Made by a program: the position numbers and the translations under genes. This document shows, piece after piece, positions 1 to 7,858 of a stretch of 14,284 bases of DNA. The DNA lies in assembly GCA_964596135.1 (NCBI GenBank), contig CAZQTF010000091.1, positions 1-14,284 on the forward strand, in the 5' to 3' direction. The DNA is from JADJNW01 sp964596135 (GTDB taxonomy: Bacteria; Bacteroidota; Bacteroidia; Chitinophagales; Saprospiraceae). The notes under the pieces are model-generated. The model did no database searches. It saw only the letters and a list, made by a program, of their open reading frames with translations, and was not told where the DNA came from. Within the stretch, counting starts at the first letter, position 1. Each line of letters begins with the position of its first letter.

Positions 1-101
1 ATTGTCAAATCATTATTAACCGTATTCAGTAAATGATTTTTTAAACATACTCTGATAGCAACAAAATTTTATATTCAATCTTAATTATCTGTTCTTCTAT
101 T

Positions 102-109
102 TACATTTG
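102..109 (+). promoter_or_regulatory. Putative -7 element of the MBL nuclease gene
   Basis: TACATTTG is a perfect match to the Bacteroidota -7 consensus TAnnTTTG. Transcription would begin near 115, giving a leader of about 50 nt before the ATG at 165. No convincing TTTG -33 element sits about 19-20 nt upstream, where the sequence is AT-rich, so the call rests on one box. It argues against the in-frame ATG at 111, which would lie at or before the transcript start. Confidence 0.4.
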
Positions 110-164
110 ATTGGATTCTTTCCACAAAGTTGATATTTTGCAACAAATAAACCCAACATTCACT

Positions 165-1583
165 ATGCGAATCAAATTCTGCGGCGCGGCACGCGAAGTC
201 ACGGGGAGCGCGCACCTGATCACCCTCAACGATGGCACGAACATTCTGCTCGACTGTGGCTTGTACCAGGGGCGGGCAAAAGAAATGCAAAGCTTCAATG
301 ACAACTGGCTGTTCGATCCGGCAGAGTTGGACAGCGTGGTGTTGTCGCATGCGCACATTGATCATTCCGGGCGGTTGCCCAAATTGGTGAAAGATGGCTT
401 CACCGGTGCTATCCGCAGTACGCACGCTACGCGCAGTTTGTGCTCGATCATGCTGCTCGATGCCGCCAAAATTCAGGAGCGCGACGCAGAATATACCAAC
501 CGCCGATTGGAAAAAAGCCGAGGCGATGTGGACGAAGACGAACTGCAGGAGCCGCTCTACACCAGCCAAGATGTGGACGAAACCATGAAGCTCTTCATCA
601 GCTATGGCTATGATCGCTGGTTTAAAATTCACAACGATGTAGAAGTTTTTTTCAAAGATGCCGGACACATCCTTGGCAGCGCCAGCGTGACCCTGAAAAT
701 CCGCGAAAACGGTAAAACCATTATGTTGGGTTTTACCGGCGACATTGGGCGCCCCAATCGCCCCATTCTGCGCGATCCACAACTTATGCCGGAGGTGGAC
801 TACCTGTTGTGCGAATCTACCTATGGCGACCGCGACCACGAGGAAGCACCCGCCGAATTGAATCATTTTCTAAGAATTATCAACCATACCTGCATTGAAA
901 AACGCGGCAAGCTTATCATTCCTGCGTTTAGCGTGGGGCGTACCCAGGAATTGGTCTATCTGCTCGATCAATTAGTCAATGCCGGGAAATTACCTCCAGT
1001 ACCCGTTTACGTGGACAGCCCGCTGGCGGTCAATGCCACCACGATTTTCGGAGCGCACCCCGAATGCTTCGACGACCAACTGAACGAGTATATGCTCGTG
1101 GATGATAATCCATTTGGATTCAATAAATTACACTACGTCCGGGATACTGAGGAATCTAAGAAACTCAACACAATGAAGGACCCCTGCATTATTATCAGTG
1201 CGTCGGGTATGGCGAATGCAGGACGCATCCAGCACCATTTGTACAATAGCATTGACAACGCCCGAAATACGGTGCTCATTGTCGGCTACTGCACGCCCGA
1301 CACGCCTGGAGGCATGTTGCGTGAAGGCGCTCAGGCGCTGAAATTTTTTGGCGAATGGAAACCAGTGCACGCCGATGTGGAAATCATGGATTCTTTCTCT
1401 GCACACGCCGATCGCTGGGAAATGGTGCATTTTCTTGAAAATCAAAAGAACAGCGCTAAAAAACTCTTTCTCGTGCATGGTGTACTCGAGGCACAGGAAA
1501 GCTTCCGGGGTTTACTTTTGCAGCAAGGATTTAGAGAGGTCGTTATCCCAAAACTGGGGGAAGAATTTATCATTGAGGCATGA
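165..1583 (+). CDS. MBL-fold/beta-CASP RNA-processing nuclease
   Basis: A 472-aa metallo-beta-lactamase of the CPSF-73/YSH1-like beta-CASP class, predicted to be a cytoplasmic zinc-dependent RNA endo- or exonuclease. The MBL core motifs are all visible: HAHIDH at residues 62-67, the GH of DAGHILGSAS (H168) and the D of FTGDIGR (D193). The beta-CASP motifs follow: CESTYGDR (E217), the SASGM...GR..HH segment (residues about 345-358) and FSAHAD (H414), then VHG (H438) near the end. All expected metal ligands are present, so it should be active. I chose ATG 165 because homologues begin at the MRIKFCGAAREVTGS strand and because a promoter box lies at 102-109; an ATG at 111 would add 18 residues with no family match. 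It is transcribed alone. RNA is the usual substrate of bacterial members; the specific target is unknown. Confidence 0.93.
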   Translation: MRIKFCGAAREVTGSAHLITLNDGTNILLDCGLYQGRAKEMQSFNDNWLFDPAELDSVVLSHAHIDHSGRLPKLVKDGFTGAIRSTHATRSLCSIMLLDAAKIQERDAEYTNRRLEKSRGDVDEDELQEPLYTSQDVDETMKLFISYGYDRWFKIHNDVEVFFKDAGHILGSASVTLKIRENGKTIMLGFTGDIGRPNRPILRDPQLMPEVDYLLCESTYGDRDHEEAPAELNHFLRIINHTCIEKRGKLIIPAFSVGRTQELVYLLDQLVNAGKLPPVPVYVDSPLAVNATTIFGAHPECFDDQLNEYMLVDDNPFGFNKLHYVRDTEESKKLNTMKDPCIIISASGMANAGRIQHHLYNSIDNARNTVLIVGYCTPDTPGGMLREGAQALKFFGEWKPVHADVEIMDSFSAHADRWEMVHFLENQKNSAKKLFLVHGVLEAQESFRGLLLQQGFREVVIPKLGEEFIIEA

Positions 1584-1616
1584 CAAAAAAAGGCTATGCG
1601 TTGGAGGTGCATAGCC
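1584..1616 (-). terminator. Minus-strand terminator-like hairpin
   Basis: GGCTATGC at 1592-1599 pairs perfectly with GCATAGCC at 1609-1616 around a 9-nt loop. The A-tract at 1585-1591 becomes a U-tract following the stem on the minus strand, which is the intrinsic terminator layout. On the plus strand no T-tract follows, so it is less likely to end the MBL transcript directly, although the A-tract/hairpin/T-poor arrangement may still stabilise that mRNA end. It may back up the terminator at 1801-1836 for the leftward operon. Confidence 0.55.
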
Positions 1617-1790
1617 GGCATAGATGATATTATAGGGCTACAGTATAGGATACGAATAGAATGTGTTGGCATTTCGGGAAGCATACATTCAGAGGCTGAT
1701 CATAACTTAAGCAAGCTTTCTCCCAAAACGATGGCACGAAATTATATTTTGGTTGTGAACTGAACTTTAATTTCGGGTTAAGTTTGGTTT

Positions 1791-1836
1791 AAATAAAAAA
1801 TGCCAGCGTTATATCGGAGATGATATAACCCTGGCA
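1791..1836 (-). terminator. Terminator of the DUF5682-like operon
   Basis: A 15-bp stem (1801-1815 with 1822-1836) has a single C-C mismatch and a 6-nt loop. On the minus strand it is followed directly by TTTTTTATTT (1800-1791). It lies about 160 nt past the stop of the DUF5682-like gene. This is the strongest minus-strand terminator between that gene and the MBL gene. Confidence 0.75.
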
Positions 1837-1994
1837 GGAAAGCGACTTTAGATTGCAGGGAAGATTTGCATAGTGAGAGAAGATGACAGCAAGAAATCAA
1901 CACTTGATGCTGCAAAGATTCTAACCATAATTGAACTAAAAATTAAGGCGAGGTTAATTTCTCTTTAAATCTCCAATCGAGGTGATAACAAAGG

Positions 1995-4244
1995 TCAAAA
2001 GCGGTGAATTCCAAGTAATAATTGGACGGTTGGCAAGATCGCCTCAGCGCGGTCGGGATCGAACGAGTTTTCAGGGGGGTATGCTTCCATTGCCTGCGGC
2101 GGTCGGGCTGCTAAATGCAGCATTTTTTCGCGTTCACCGGCAGTGAATTGCCCAAAAGTACGACGCAGCACCGGCAGAATATACTCAAAATTTTCAGGCG
2201 CTATGCCGGCTACCCAGTCATCCAGGATTTTCCAAAGGGATTGGTTATGAATCAGCAATAAGCCGCTTCCGTGCAAAAAACCTTCCAGCCATTGCGCAAC
2301 CTGAATGATCGAATCGCCGGCAGAAAGTGCATAATACAGCATATCGCCGGTGCTCCCGACGCTTAAGATTGACTTGTCGAATAGCAGCCGCGTGCAGGCT
2401 CCATGCAGCAGTTGCTGCGCATCGGGCAATTGTATGATACGAATCAAAGCATTGATCCAGGCGTTGATATGTGTAGTTTCGGCAAGGAGTGCCAGCGTTT
2501 GATTGGTGATGATGATACTTTTGAAAAGCTCCGCTGCTATATCTTCGTCAATATCGCGGCAAGCATTGGGCAAACCAATACAAATACGCGGAATGAGTTC
2601 ATCAACAATCTGGCGCACCGCCGTCGCATCGGTGTTGCGCACATTGCCATAGCGAATGATCCTTACCAACGGCTCCAGGGCTTCCATAAGGTAAAAAACA
2701 TCCGTTGAAACAGCCACTGCCTCCCGAAGGCGCTGCAACAAAGGCTCCATTGCCTCCGGCAGGTCGGCGAGTAGCACTTCCATCGTCAGCATTGTCAGTG
2801 CTGAGAGTTGGTCGGTTTCGTTTGCTTTGCTGATGGCAAAATTTTTAGCGGCTTCCGCCACCGTACTACCCCACATACCTGCTTCGATCAGGCGGAGAAT
2901 AAACGCTGGTTCCCACCTGAGTTGCCAGCTTTCTTTGAAACTTCCGCGCTGATAGGGAGAATTGTCCAGCAGTTTACCCCAGGGAATGTCCAGCATGTGC
3001 AGGCGATGCAGCAGATGGCTGGCGAAGAGTTGATTTTCATTTCGCAAATCAAGCTCTTTTTTGACCGTTTCGGAACGCTGGTAGATCTTGGTCAGTCGAG
3101 CGGATTTAATATTTTTTTCGAGGTCCTGTTGCAAGGGCGGTGCAATATTCGTAGGAACAGCACCGAGCGCATCCCCAATAATTAATTGATATTCAATTAA
3201 TTTCAGCAAAACCTCGTCCCCTTTACACAGCACGGTCGTTGCCGCTTCGTACAGCTCGTCCCGACCAGCAATCGTGTACCCGCGCATGGCTGCCAGTGTG
3301 TTCGCCAGGCGAATCGCTTCAATCACCTCGGCAGAAGAAGCATGAATACCTTCCTGACGCAGAAGTAGCGCCGCTTTCGACATCCAGATCGTTGTCGCTT
3401 CCGCCCGATTGTGAAAAAGCAATTCGTACCAGGCAGGCGAAATGACGCCGGCGCCATAACCATTGCGCAATGCCAGCCGCTCGTAACTCCACGGCGCCCA
3501 GGTTACAGCGGTTTTTACTTTGCCTGCGCTACGTAAGAGTTTATTGTCTTCGCTTTTTTTGAAATCATCCAAATGATGCAACACCGGGGCGTGCCAGGCG
3601 CCACAGACGACTGCGACACGCACAAAATTTTCTTTGGCGGCTCGGATGGCATGGCGCATATGGGCTTCGCGCAGCAACGTGTGGGTGTTTTCAGGGCGTT
3701 GCAATTCGTCGCGCAGCACGGTCATCATATCAAGAATAGCTTCAAATATAGCGGCTTCATTTTCAACCTGTTCAAAAGTTGCTTCCCACCAGCGCTCAGA
3801 ATCGGAGTAGCCGGCTAATCGGGCGATAGCGGCAATGGGGTCGGTAGAAAAAGGAAAAAGGAAATCGGGCAATTTTTTTTCAGATTCGAAATCGAGTTCA
3901 ATCTGCCGCTCGGTCAATGTATTTTCATCCAAAGCGAAATAACGCTCCATCGGGAGGTCTATGAATTCAACCGGAATTTTATTTTTCAAACCAAATTGAA
4001 TAGCCTGCCATTCCGGAGAAAATTCGGCAAACGGCAAATAAATCGCCTGCGCCAAATTCTGGGGGTTATACACCACAATGGCGACTGGCGGCGTCAAACC
4101 TTCCGCATGGGCATGGGCAAGTGCACGCTGTGCATCTGCCGGGCCTTCAATCAATATGCAATCCGGCTGAAAATGTTCCAATACCCGCATCAGGCTCTGT
4201 GTAGAACCAGTACCATGATGCCTTATTCCAAAAACCTTGACCAT
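1995..4244 (-). CDS. DUF5682-like protein with TraB/Tiki-type motifs
   Basis: A 749-aa protein that I assign to the DUF5682 family, whose biochemical activity is not known to me. The N-terminal 230 residues carry the marks of the family: GIRHHGTGS (6-14), LIEGPADA (31-38), FIDLPMERY (94-102), REAHMR (192-197) and CGAWHAP (214-220). The EGP, R and GxxH pattern resembles the TraB/Tiki/EreA-like fold, which suggests a hydrolase or peptidase-like core; that is inference. A second conserved block, WAPWSYERL...NGYGAGVISPAWYELL, lies around residues 250-280. The C-terminal half is helical and HEAT-like, with many Leu/Ala repeats, as expected of a protein-interaction surface. No signal peptide or membrane segment is visible, so it should be cytoplasmic. 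It is the last gene of a three-gene operon, 52 nt after the MoxR ATPase gene, and probably works with that ATPase. Confidence 0.8.
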   Translation of the reverse strand: MVKVFGIRHHGTGSTQSLMRVLEHFQPDCILIEGPADAQRALAHAHAEGLTPPVAIVVYNPQNLAQAIYLPFAEFSPEWQAIQFGLKNKIPVEFIDLPMERYFALDENTLTERQIELDFESEKKLPDFLFPFSTDPIAAIARLAGYSDSERWWEATFEQVENEAAIFEAILDMMTVLRDELQRPENTHTLLREAHMRHAIRAAKENFVRVAVVCGAWHAPVLHHLDDFKKSEDNKLLRSAGKVKTAVTWAPWSYERLALRNGYGAGVISPAWYELLFHNRAEATTIWMSKAALLLRQEGIHASSAEVIEAIRLANTLAAMRGYTIAGRDELYEAATTVLCKGDEVLLKLIEYQLIIGDALGAVPTNIAPPLQQDLEKNIKSARLTKIYQRSETVKKELDLRNENQLFASHLLHRLHMLDIPWGKLLDNSPYQRGSFKESWQLRWEPAFILRLIEAGMWGSTVAEAAKNFAISKANETDQLSALTMLTMEVLLADLPEAMEPLLQRLREAVAVSTDVFYLMEALEPLVRIIRYGNVRNTDATAVRQIVDELIPRICIGLPNACRDIDEDIAAELFKSIIITNQTLALLAETTHINAWINALIRIIQLPDAQQLLHGACTRLLFDKSILSVGSTGDMLYYALSAGDSIIQVAQWLEGFLHGSGLLLIHNQSLWKILDDWVAGIAPENFEYILPVLRRTFGQFTAGEREKMLHLAARPPQAMEAYPPENSFDPDRAEAILPTVQLLLGIHRF

Positions 4245-4296
4245 TTATCATTGACTTGAGGATGCAAAGCGCCAATATCCCTGACCCGATAAACCA

Positions 4297-5379
4297 TTAC
4301 AGCAATAGTTTACAGGCTTCGTATAAATCGCTCCAACCATCGCGCTTCTTCATCACCGTTTCGAGATATTCTTCCCAAACAATTTTATCCTGCACAGCGT
4401 CTTTGATGATCGTACCAGCAAGGCTTGCCGCCAAATCTTCCGCCCGGAGTTTGCCCTTGCCAAAATGCGCCGCCAACGCCTGTCCGTTGTTGATCACCGA
4501 AATCGCTTCGGCAGTGCTGAGCGTGCTACTGGGGGATTTCAATTTGGTGCGTCCGTCTTCGGTTTTGCCATTGCGCAATTCGCGAAAAATAGTCACGAGA
4601 CGCTGAATTTCCTCGATAGGCGTCGCTTGTGCGGGTAATTCGAGTGATTGACCAATCTTTTCTACCCTGTTTTTGACAATTTGCACTTCTTCTTCCAATT
4701 TTGCGGGAAGCGGCATCACCACTGTATTGAAGCGCCGGCGCAGCGCGCTGGAAAGTTCATTCACGCCCCGGTCGCGATCATTGGCCGTAGCAATGATATT
4801 AAATCCCTGCACCGCCTGTACCTCAGTGTTCAATTCCGGAATGGGCAAGGTTTTCTCCGAAAGCACTGTGATCAAAGCATCCTGCACATCCGAGGGAATA
4901 CGGGTCAATTCTTCCACGCGGGCGATTTTGCCACTTTGCATCGCCACCATCACCGGGCTGGGCACCAGAGCGTGAAAACTAGGTCCTTCTGACAGCAAAC
5001 GAGCATAGTTCCAGCCATAGCGCAGCGATTCCTCTGGCATGCCGGCAGTACCTTGCACCAACAGCGCCGAGTCGCCGGAAATCGCGGCAGCCAGATGCTC
5101 CGAAACCCAGGTCTTGGCGGTACCAGGCACGCCCACCAACAGCAAAGCGCGATCGGTGACCAGTGTCGCTACGGCAATTTCGATCAAACGACGACTGCCA
5201 AAATATTTGGGTTCGACTTCAAAACCATTGTTCAGCTTGCCGCCGAGCAAATAGGTAACCACTGCCCAGGGCGACAGCCGCCAGTTGGCGGGGCGCGGGC
5301 GATCGTCTGTTTTAGTCAGCGCTTCCAATTCGTGGGCATAAGCATCTTCTGCATGCGGGCGAAGAATATTTTGATTCAT
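4297..5379 (-). CDS. MoxR-family AAA+ ATPase
   Basis: A 360-aa AAA+ ATPase of the MoxR type, predicted to remodel protein complexes using ATP. The Walker A motif is GVPGTAKT (83-90). The Walker B region is ARVEELTR (153-160), with Glu-Glu where the usual pair is Asp-Glu. Sensor 1 is in IIATANDRD (N200), and the arginine finger region is ALRRRF (212-217). The sequence GMPEESLRYGWNYARLL (113-129) matches the region between Walker A and B in the DUF5682-associated branch. The C-terminal lid is helical. Its ATG overlaps the stop of the upstream DUF5691-like gene as ATGA (5376-5379), implying translational coupling, and the DUF5682-like gene follows. MoxR ATPases usually act with a VWA-domain protein; none is encoded next to it here. 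Confidence 0.92.
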   Translation of the reverse strand: MNQNILRPHAEDAYAHELEALTKTDDRPRPANWRLSPWAVVTYLLGGKLNNGFEVEPKYFGSRRLIEIAVATLVTDRALLLVGVPGTAKTWVSEHLAAAISGDSALLVQGTAGMPEESLRYGWNYARLLSEGPSFHALVPSPVMVAMQSGKIARVEELTRIPSDVQDALITVLSEKTLPIPELNTEVQAVQGFNIIATANDRDRGVNELSSALRRRFNTVVMPLPAKLEEEVQIVKNRVEKIGQSLELPAQATPIEEIQRLVTIFRELRNGKTEDGRTKLKSPSSTLSTAEAISVINNGQALAAHFGKGKLRAEDLAASLAGTIIKDAVQDKIVWEEYLETVMKKRDGWSDLYEACKLLL

Positions 5380-6050
5380 TGGCTCAAAGCGTTTAGCATA
5401 TTTGTTCGGAAGGCAATGATTTTTAGCACGGTCTCTGTTTGCCAGTCCCTATTATTACCATATTGTTCATAAAATTCCTGGATTTCCCGGAGTTTTTCAG
5501 GATGACAACGATAAGCGAATTCCTCCGGGTCTTTGGAAGACTCAAGGTATTCAAAAGCGTCAGGATTTTCTACTTTCCTTTTTACCAAAGCATTCCAGTC
5601 AGGGTTTTGCCGCAGTAGCCATTTGCCACGTTCCCCGATATGCGGATGCACTATATTCCAGAGCGTTTTGTTGCGCAGTGCCGAACGAAACACCAGCGGA
5701 AGCAATTCGGGCAACAAAATTTCATTTTTTTGTCGCAAAAAATAAAAAAATTCTGGCAATGCCTTTTTGTAAAGACCATTGAGCATGCCTTCGAGATAAA
5801 AACCAGCTGCGGGCGTACAAAATTTTTCTTCGGAAAGAGATGCTTTTTCCGGCAAATTCCCGATAAAATTTGGCAGTAGAAACCCGGATTTTTGCATTTG
5901 CCAGAAAACAGCGGCGCCTTCCAACAGCACAACCGAGGGATCAGATTTGATACGGACACCCCGTGCCTCGAGCTGCTCGAGAACAACCGAAGGTAACTGC
6001 CCGTTTTCGAGCCCAAGCAATGCAGTAGTGACCAATGCTCCCCACCCCAT
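5376..6050 (-). CDS. Short DUF5691-like protein
   Basis: A 224-aa protein that I tentatively match to the N-terminal half of DUF5691, a family commonly encoded beside this type of MoxR ATPase. Supporting features are the start WGALVTTALLGLE, the LLEGAAVFW helix, the segment LLPELLPLVFRSAL, and IGERGKWLLRQNPDW, a strong family-like motif. The protein then ends soon after a KDPEEF..R segment, whereas family members are usually about twice as long. I chose ATG 6050 because family similarity begins there; the open frame extends to 6209, but those extra residues look non-homologous. A poor minus-strand promoter candidate (TAATGTTTG at 6106-6098) lies about 50 nt upstream. Function unknown; it is likely helical and cytoplasmic. 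The ATGA overlap with the MoxR gene supports a shared complex. Confidence 0.65.
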   Translation of the reverse strand: MGWGALVTTALLGLENGQLPSVVLEQLEARGVRIKSDPSVVLLEGAAVFWQMQKSGFLLPNFIGNLPEKASLSEEKFCTPAAGFYLEGMLNGLYKKALPEFFYFLRQKNEILLPELLPLVFRSALRNKTLWNIVHPHIGERGKWLLRQNPDWNALVKRKVENPDAFEYLESSKDPEEFAYRCHPEKLREIQEFYEQYGNNRDWQTETVLKIIAFRTNMLNALSQ

Positions 6051-6233
6051 TGATACTGTGGTTTTATTTTTTTTAATTGGATTTATGATAATATTTCCAA
6101 ACATTATTCCAAAAGCGTCTTGCAAAATGAATTTATTTTTAGCAACATAGCTTAAATCCGGTTTTCGAGTTGGAATAATTCTTTTGCCGGCGCTGTTTTT
6201 ACACTGCAATGATAACGCAAAATTGCATTTTTC

Positions 6234-6264
6234 TTTTGATTATCAACGTTAAGCACTATCTTTG
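6234..6264 (+). promoter_or_regulatory. Promoter of atpD-atpC
   Basis: TTTTG at 6234-6238, an 18-nt spacer and TATCTTTG at 6257-6264 form a near-ideal Bacteroidota housekeeping promoter. The predicted start is near 6270, leaving a leader of about 45 nt before the ATG at 6314. It supports 6314 rather than the in-frame ATG at 6209 as the atpD start. Confidence 0.75.
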
Positions 6265-6313
6265 CCCCGATTTTAGCAGACCTATAAAAATACATAAAAA
6301 TATTCTCTTCAAC

Positions 6314-7828
6314 ATGGCAAATATCGGATACGTAAAGCAGGTAATCGGACCAGTTGTGGACGTGAGCTTCGAAGGAGAAAACGCCAAACTCCCGGAAATT
6401 TTTAATGCACTTGAAATCAAAAGACCTAATGGCGAAGTGCTGGTATTGGAAGTACAACAACACCTCGGCGAAGACAGCATTCGCGCGGTAGCGATGGATT
6501 CCACCGATGGATTGACCCGCGGTACGGAAGTATTGGATACCGGTCATGGTATTACTATGCCAACCGGCGAAGCGATCAAGGGGCGTTTGTTTAACGTGGT
6601 AGGCGAACCGATTGACGGTCTGGGCCCAGTTTCCAAAGAATATGCTGCGCCGATTCACCGCAAACCGCCGACTTACGAAGAGCTTTCTACGGAAAAAGAA
6701 GTTTTGTACACCGGTATCAAAGTTATTGACCTGATCGAACCTTACCTGAAGGGGGGTAAAATTGGTCTGTTTGGCGGTGCAGGCGTAGGTAAAACGGTAT
6801 TGATTCAGGAATTGATCAACAACATTGCCAAAGGATATGAAGGGATCTCAGTGTTTGCCGGTGTAGGAGAGCGTACCCGCGAAGGAAATGACCTGCTGCG
6901 CGAAATGATTGAGGCAGGTATCATTAAGTACGGCGAAGCTTTCAAGCACAGCATGGAAGAAGGCGGCTGGGATCTTTCAAAAGTAACACCCGAAGATTTA
7001 AGAAACTCACAGGCTACATTCGTATTCGGTCAGATGAATGAACCGCCCGGTGCACGTGCGCGTGTGGCTCTATCCGGTCTCACGATTGCTGAATACTATC
7101 GCGATGGCGACCTGAGTGACCCGATGGGCGGTCGTGACATCCTGTTCTTTATTGACAATATCTTCCGCTTCACCCAGGCTGGCTCTGAGGTATCTGCATT
7201 GCTCGGACGTATGCCATCCGCCGTAGGCTATCAGCCAACGCTGGCCACTGAGATGGGACTGATGCAGGAGCGTATCACCTCGACCAAGCGCGGTTCGATC
7301 ACTTCAGTGCAGGCAGTGTACGTACCAGCAGACGACTTGACCGACCCGGCTCCGGCGACCACCTTCGCACACCTTGATGCGACTACTGTATTGAGCCGTA
7401 AAATTGCGTCGCTGGGTATCTATCCGGCAGTGGATCCGTTAGATTCCACATCGCGCATTCTGGATCCGGCTATCATTGGCGATGCGCATTACAACTGCGC
7501 ACAGCGTGTAAAGAATATTCTTCAGCGTTACAACGAATTGCAAGATATTATTGCCATTCTGGGGATGGAAGAATTGTCGGAAGAAGATAAAATGGTGGTG
7601 CATCGTGCTCGCCGGGTACAACGCTTCTTGTCGCAGCCATTCCACGTGGCAGAGCAGTTCACCGGCATTCCTGGCGTCATGGTGCCAATAGAAGAAACGA
7701 TTCGTGGCTTTAACATGATTATGGATGGTGAAGTGGATGAATACCCGGAAGCGGCGTTCAACCTGAAAGGCACGATTGATGAAGTAATCGAAGCCGGTAA
7801 GAAAATGTTGGCTGAAGTGGGCGCCTAA
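6314..7828 (+). CDS. atpD: F1Fo ATP synthase subunit beta
   Basis: The 504-aa catalytic beta subunit of F1, which makes ATP from ADP and phosphate as the gamma subunit rotates. It shows the N-terminal barrel (IGPVVDVSFEG), Walker A GGAGVGKT (154-161), the catalytic glutamate segment GERTREG (E186), Walker B LFFIDNIFRF (D281), the SALLGRMPSAVGYQPTL loop (295-310) and an EELSEED sequence (419-425) at the DELSEED lever. At 504 aa it is longer than the usual 460-480, because of an insertion around residues 206-236 (KYGEAFKHSMEEGGWD onward), a feature typical of Bacteroidota beta subunits. The ATG at 6314 begins the conserved MANIGYVKQVIGP strand and follows a good promoter. atpC follows 30 nt after the stop; genes for alpha, gamma, delta and Fo are not here. 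Confidence 0.98.
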   Translation: MANIGYVKQVIGPVVDVSFEGENAKLPEIFNALEIKRPNGEVLVLEVQQHLGEDSIRAVAMDSTDGLTRGTEVLDTGHGITMPTGEAIKGRLFNVVGEPIDGLGPVSKEYAAPIHRKPPTYEELSTEKEVLYTGIKVIDLIEPYLKGGKIGLFGGAGVGKTVLIQELINNIAKGYEGISVFAGVGERTREGNDLLREMIEAGIIKYGEAFKHSMEEGGWDLSKVTPEDLRNSQATFVFGQMNEPPGARARVALSGLTIAEYYRDGDLSDPMGGRDILFFIDNIFRFTQAGSEVSALLGRMPSAVGYQPTLATEMGLMQERITSTKRGSITSVQAVYVPADDLTDPAPATTFAHLDATTVLSRKIASLGIYPAVDPLDSTSRILDPAIIGDAHYNCAQRVKNILQRYNELQDIIAILGMEELSEEDKMVVHRARRVQRFLSQPFHVAEQFTGIPGVMVPIEETIRGFNMIMDGEVDEYPEAAFNLKGTIDEVIEAGKKMLAEVGA

Positions 7829-7858
7829 TTTTGTTGAACTTGCATGAACGCAGAGTAT

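Larger units (their letters stand above)
1584..1994. other. Intergenic gap between convergent genes
   Basis: This 411-bp stretch lies between the 3' ends of the MBL nuclease gene and the DUF5682-like gene. It holds two hairpins (1592-1616 and 1801-1836), both with an A-tract on their left, so both read as terminators on the minus strand. The rest is AT-rich. Short open frames overlap it, but none has a credible start, composition or recognisable protein. Confidence 0.7.

Noticed and set aside
111..164. In-frame upstream ATG extending the MBL protein by 18 residues
   Set aside because: It lies at the predicted transcript start after the TACATTTG box, and the added residues do not look like the family's N-terminus.
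81..866. Long minus-strand frame of 261 codons opposite the MBL nuclease gene
   Set aside because: It is antisense to a gene with intact catalytic motifs and matches no recognisable protein; it is a shadow of the real gene's codon pattern.
6098..6127. Candidate minus-strand promoter for the MoxR operon (TTTG, 16 nt, TAATGTTTG)
   Set aside because: The -7 box has one extra base and the spacer is short; too weak to list as a feature.
6051..6209. Upstream extension of the DUF5691-like protein (starts at 6209 or 6104)
   Set aside because: Family-like sequence begins at ATG 6050; the extra residues are AT-rich and would lie over the divergent promoter area.
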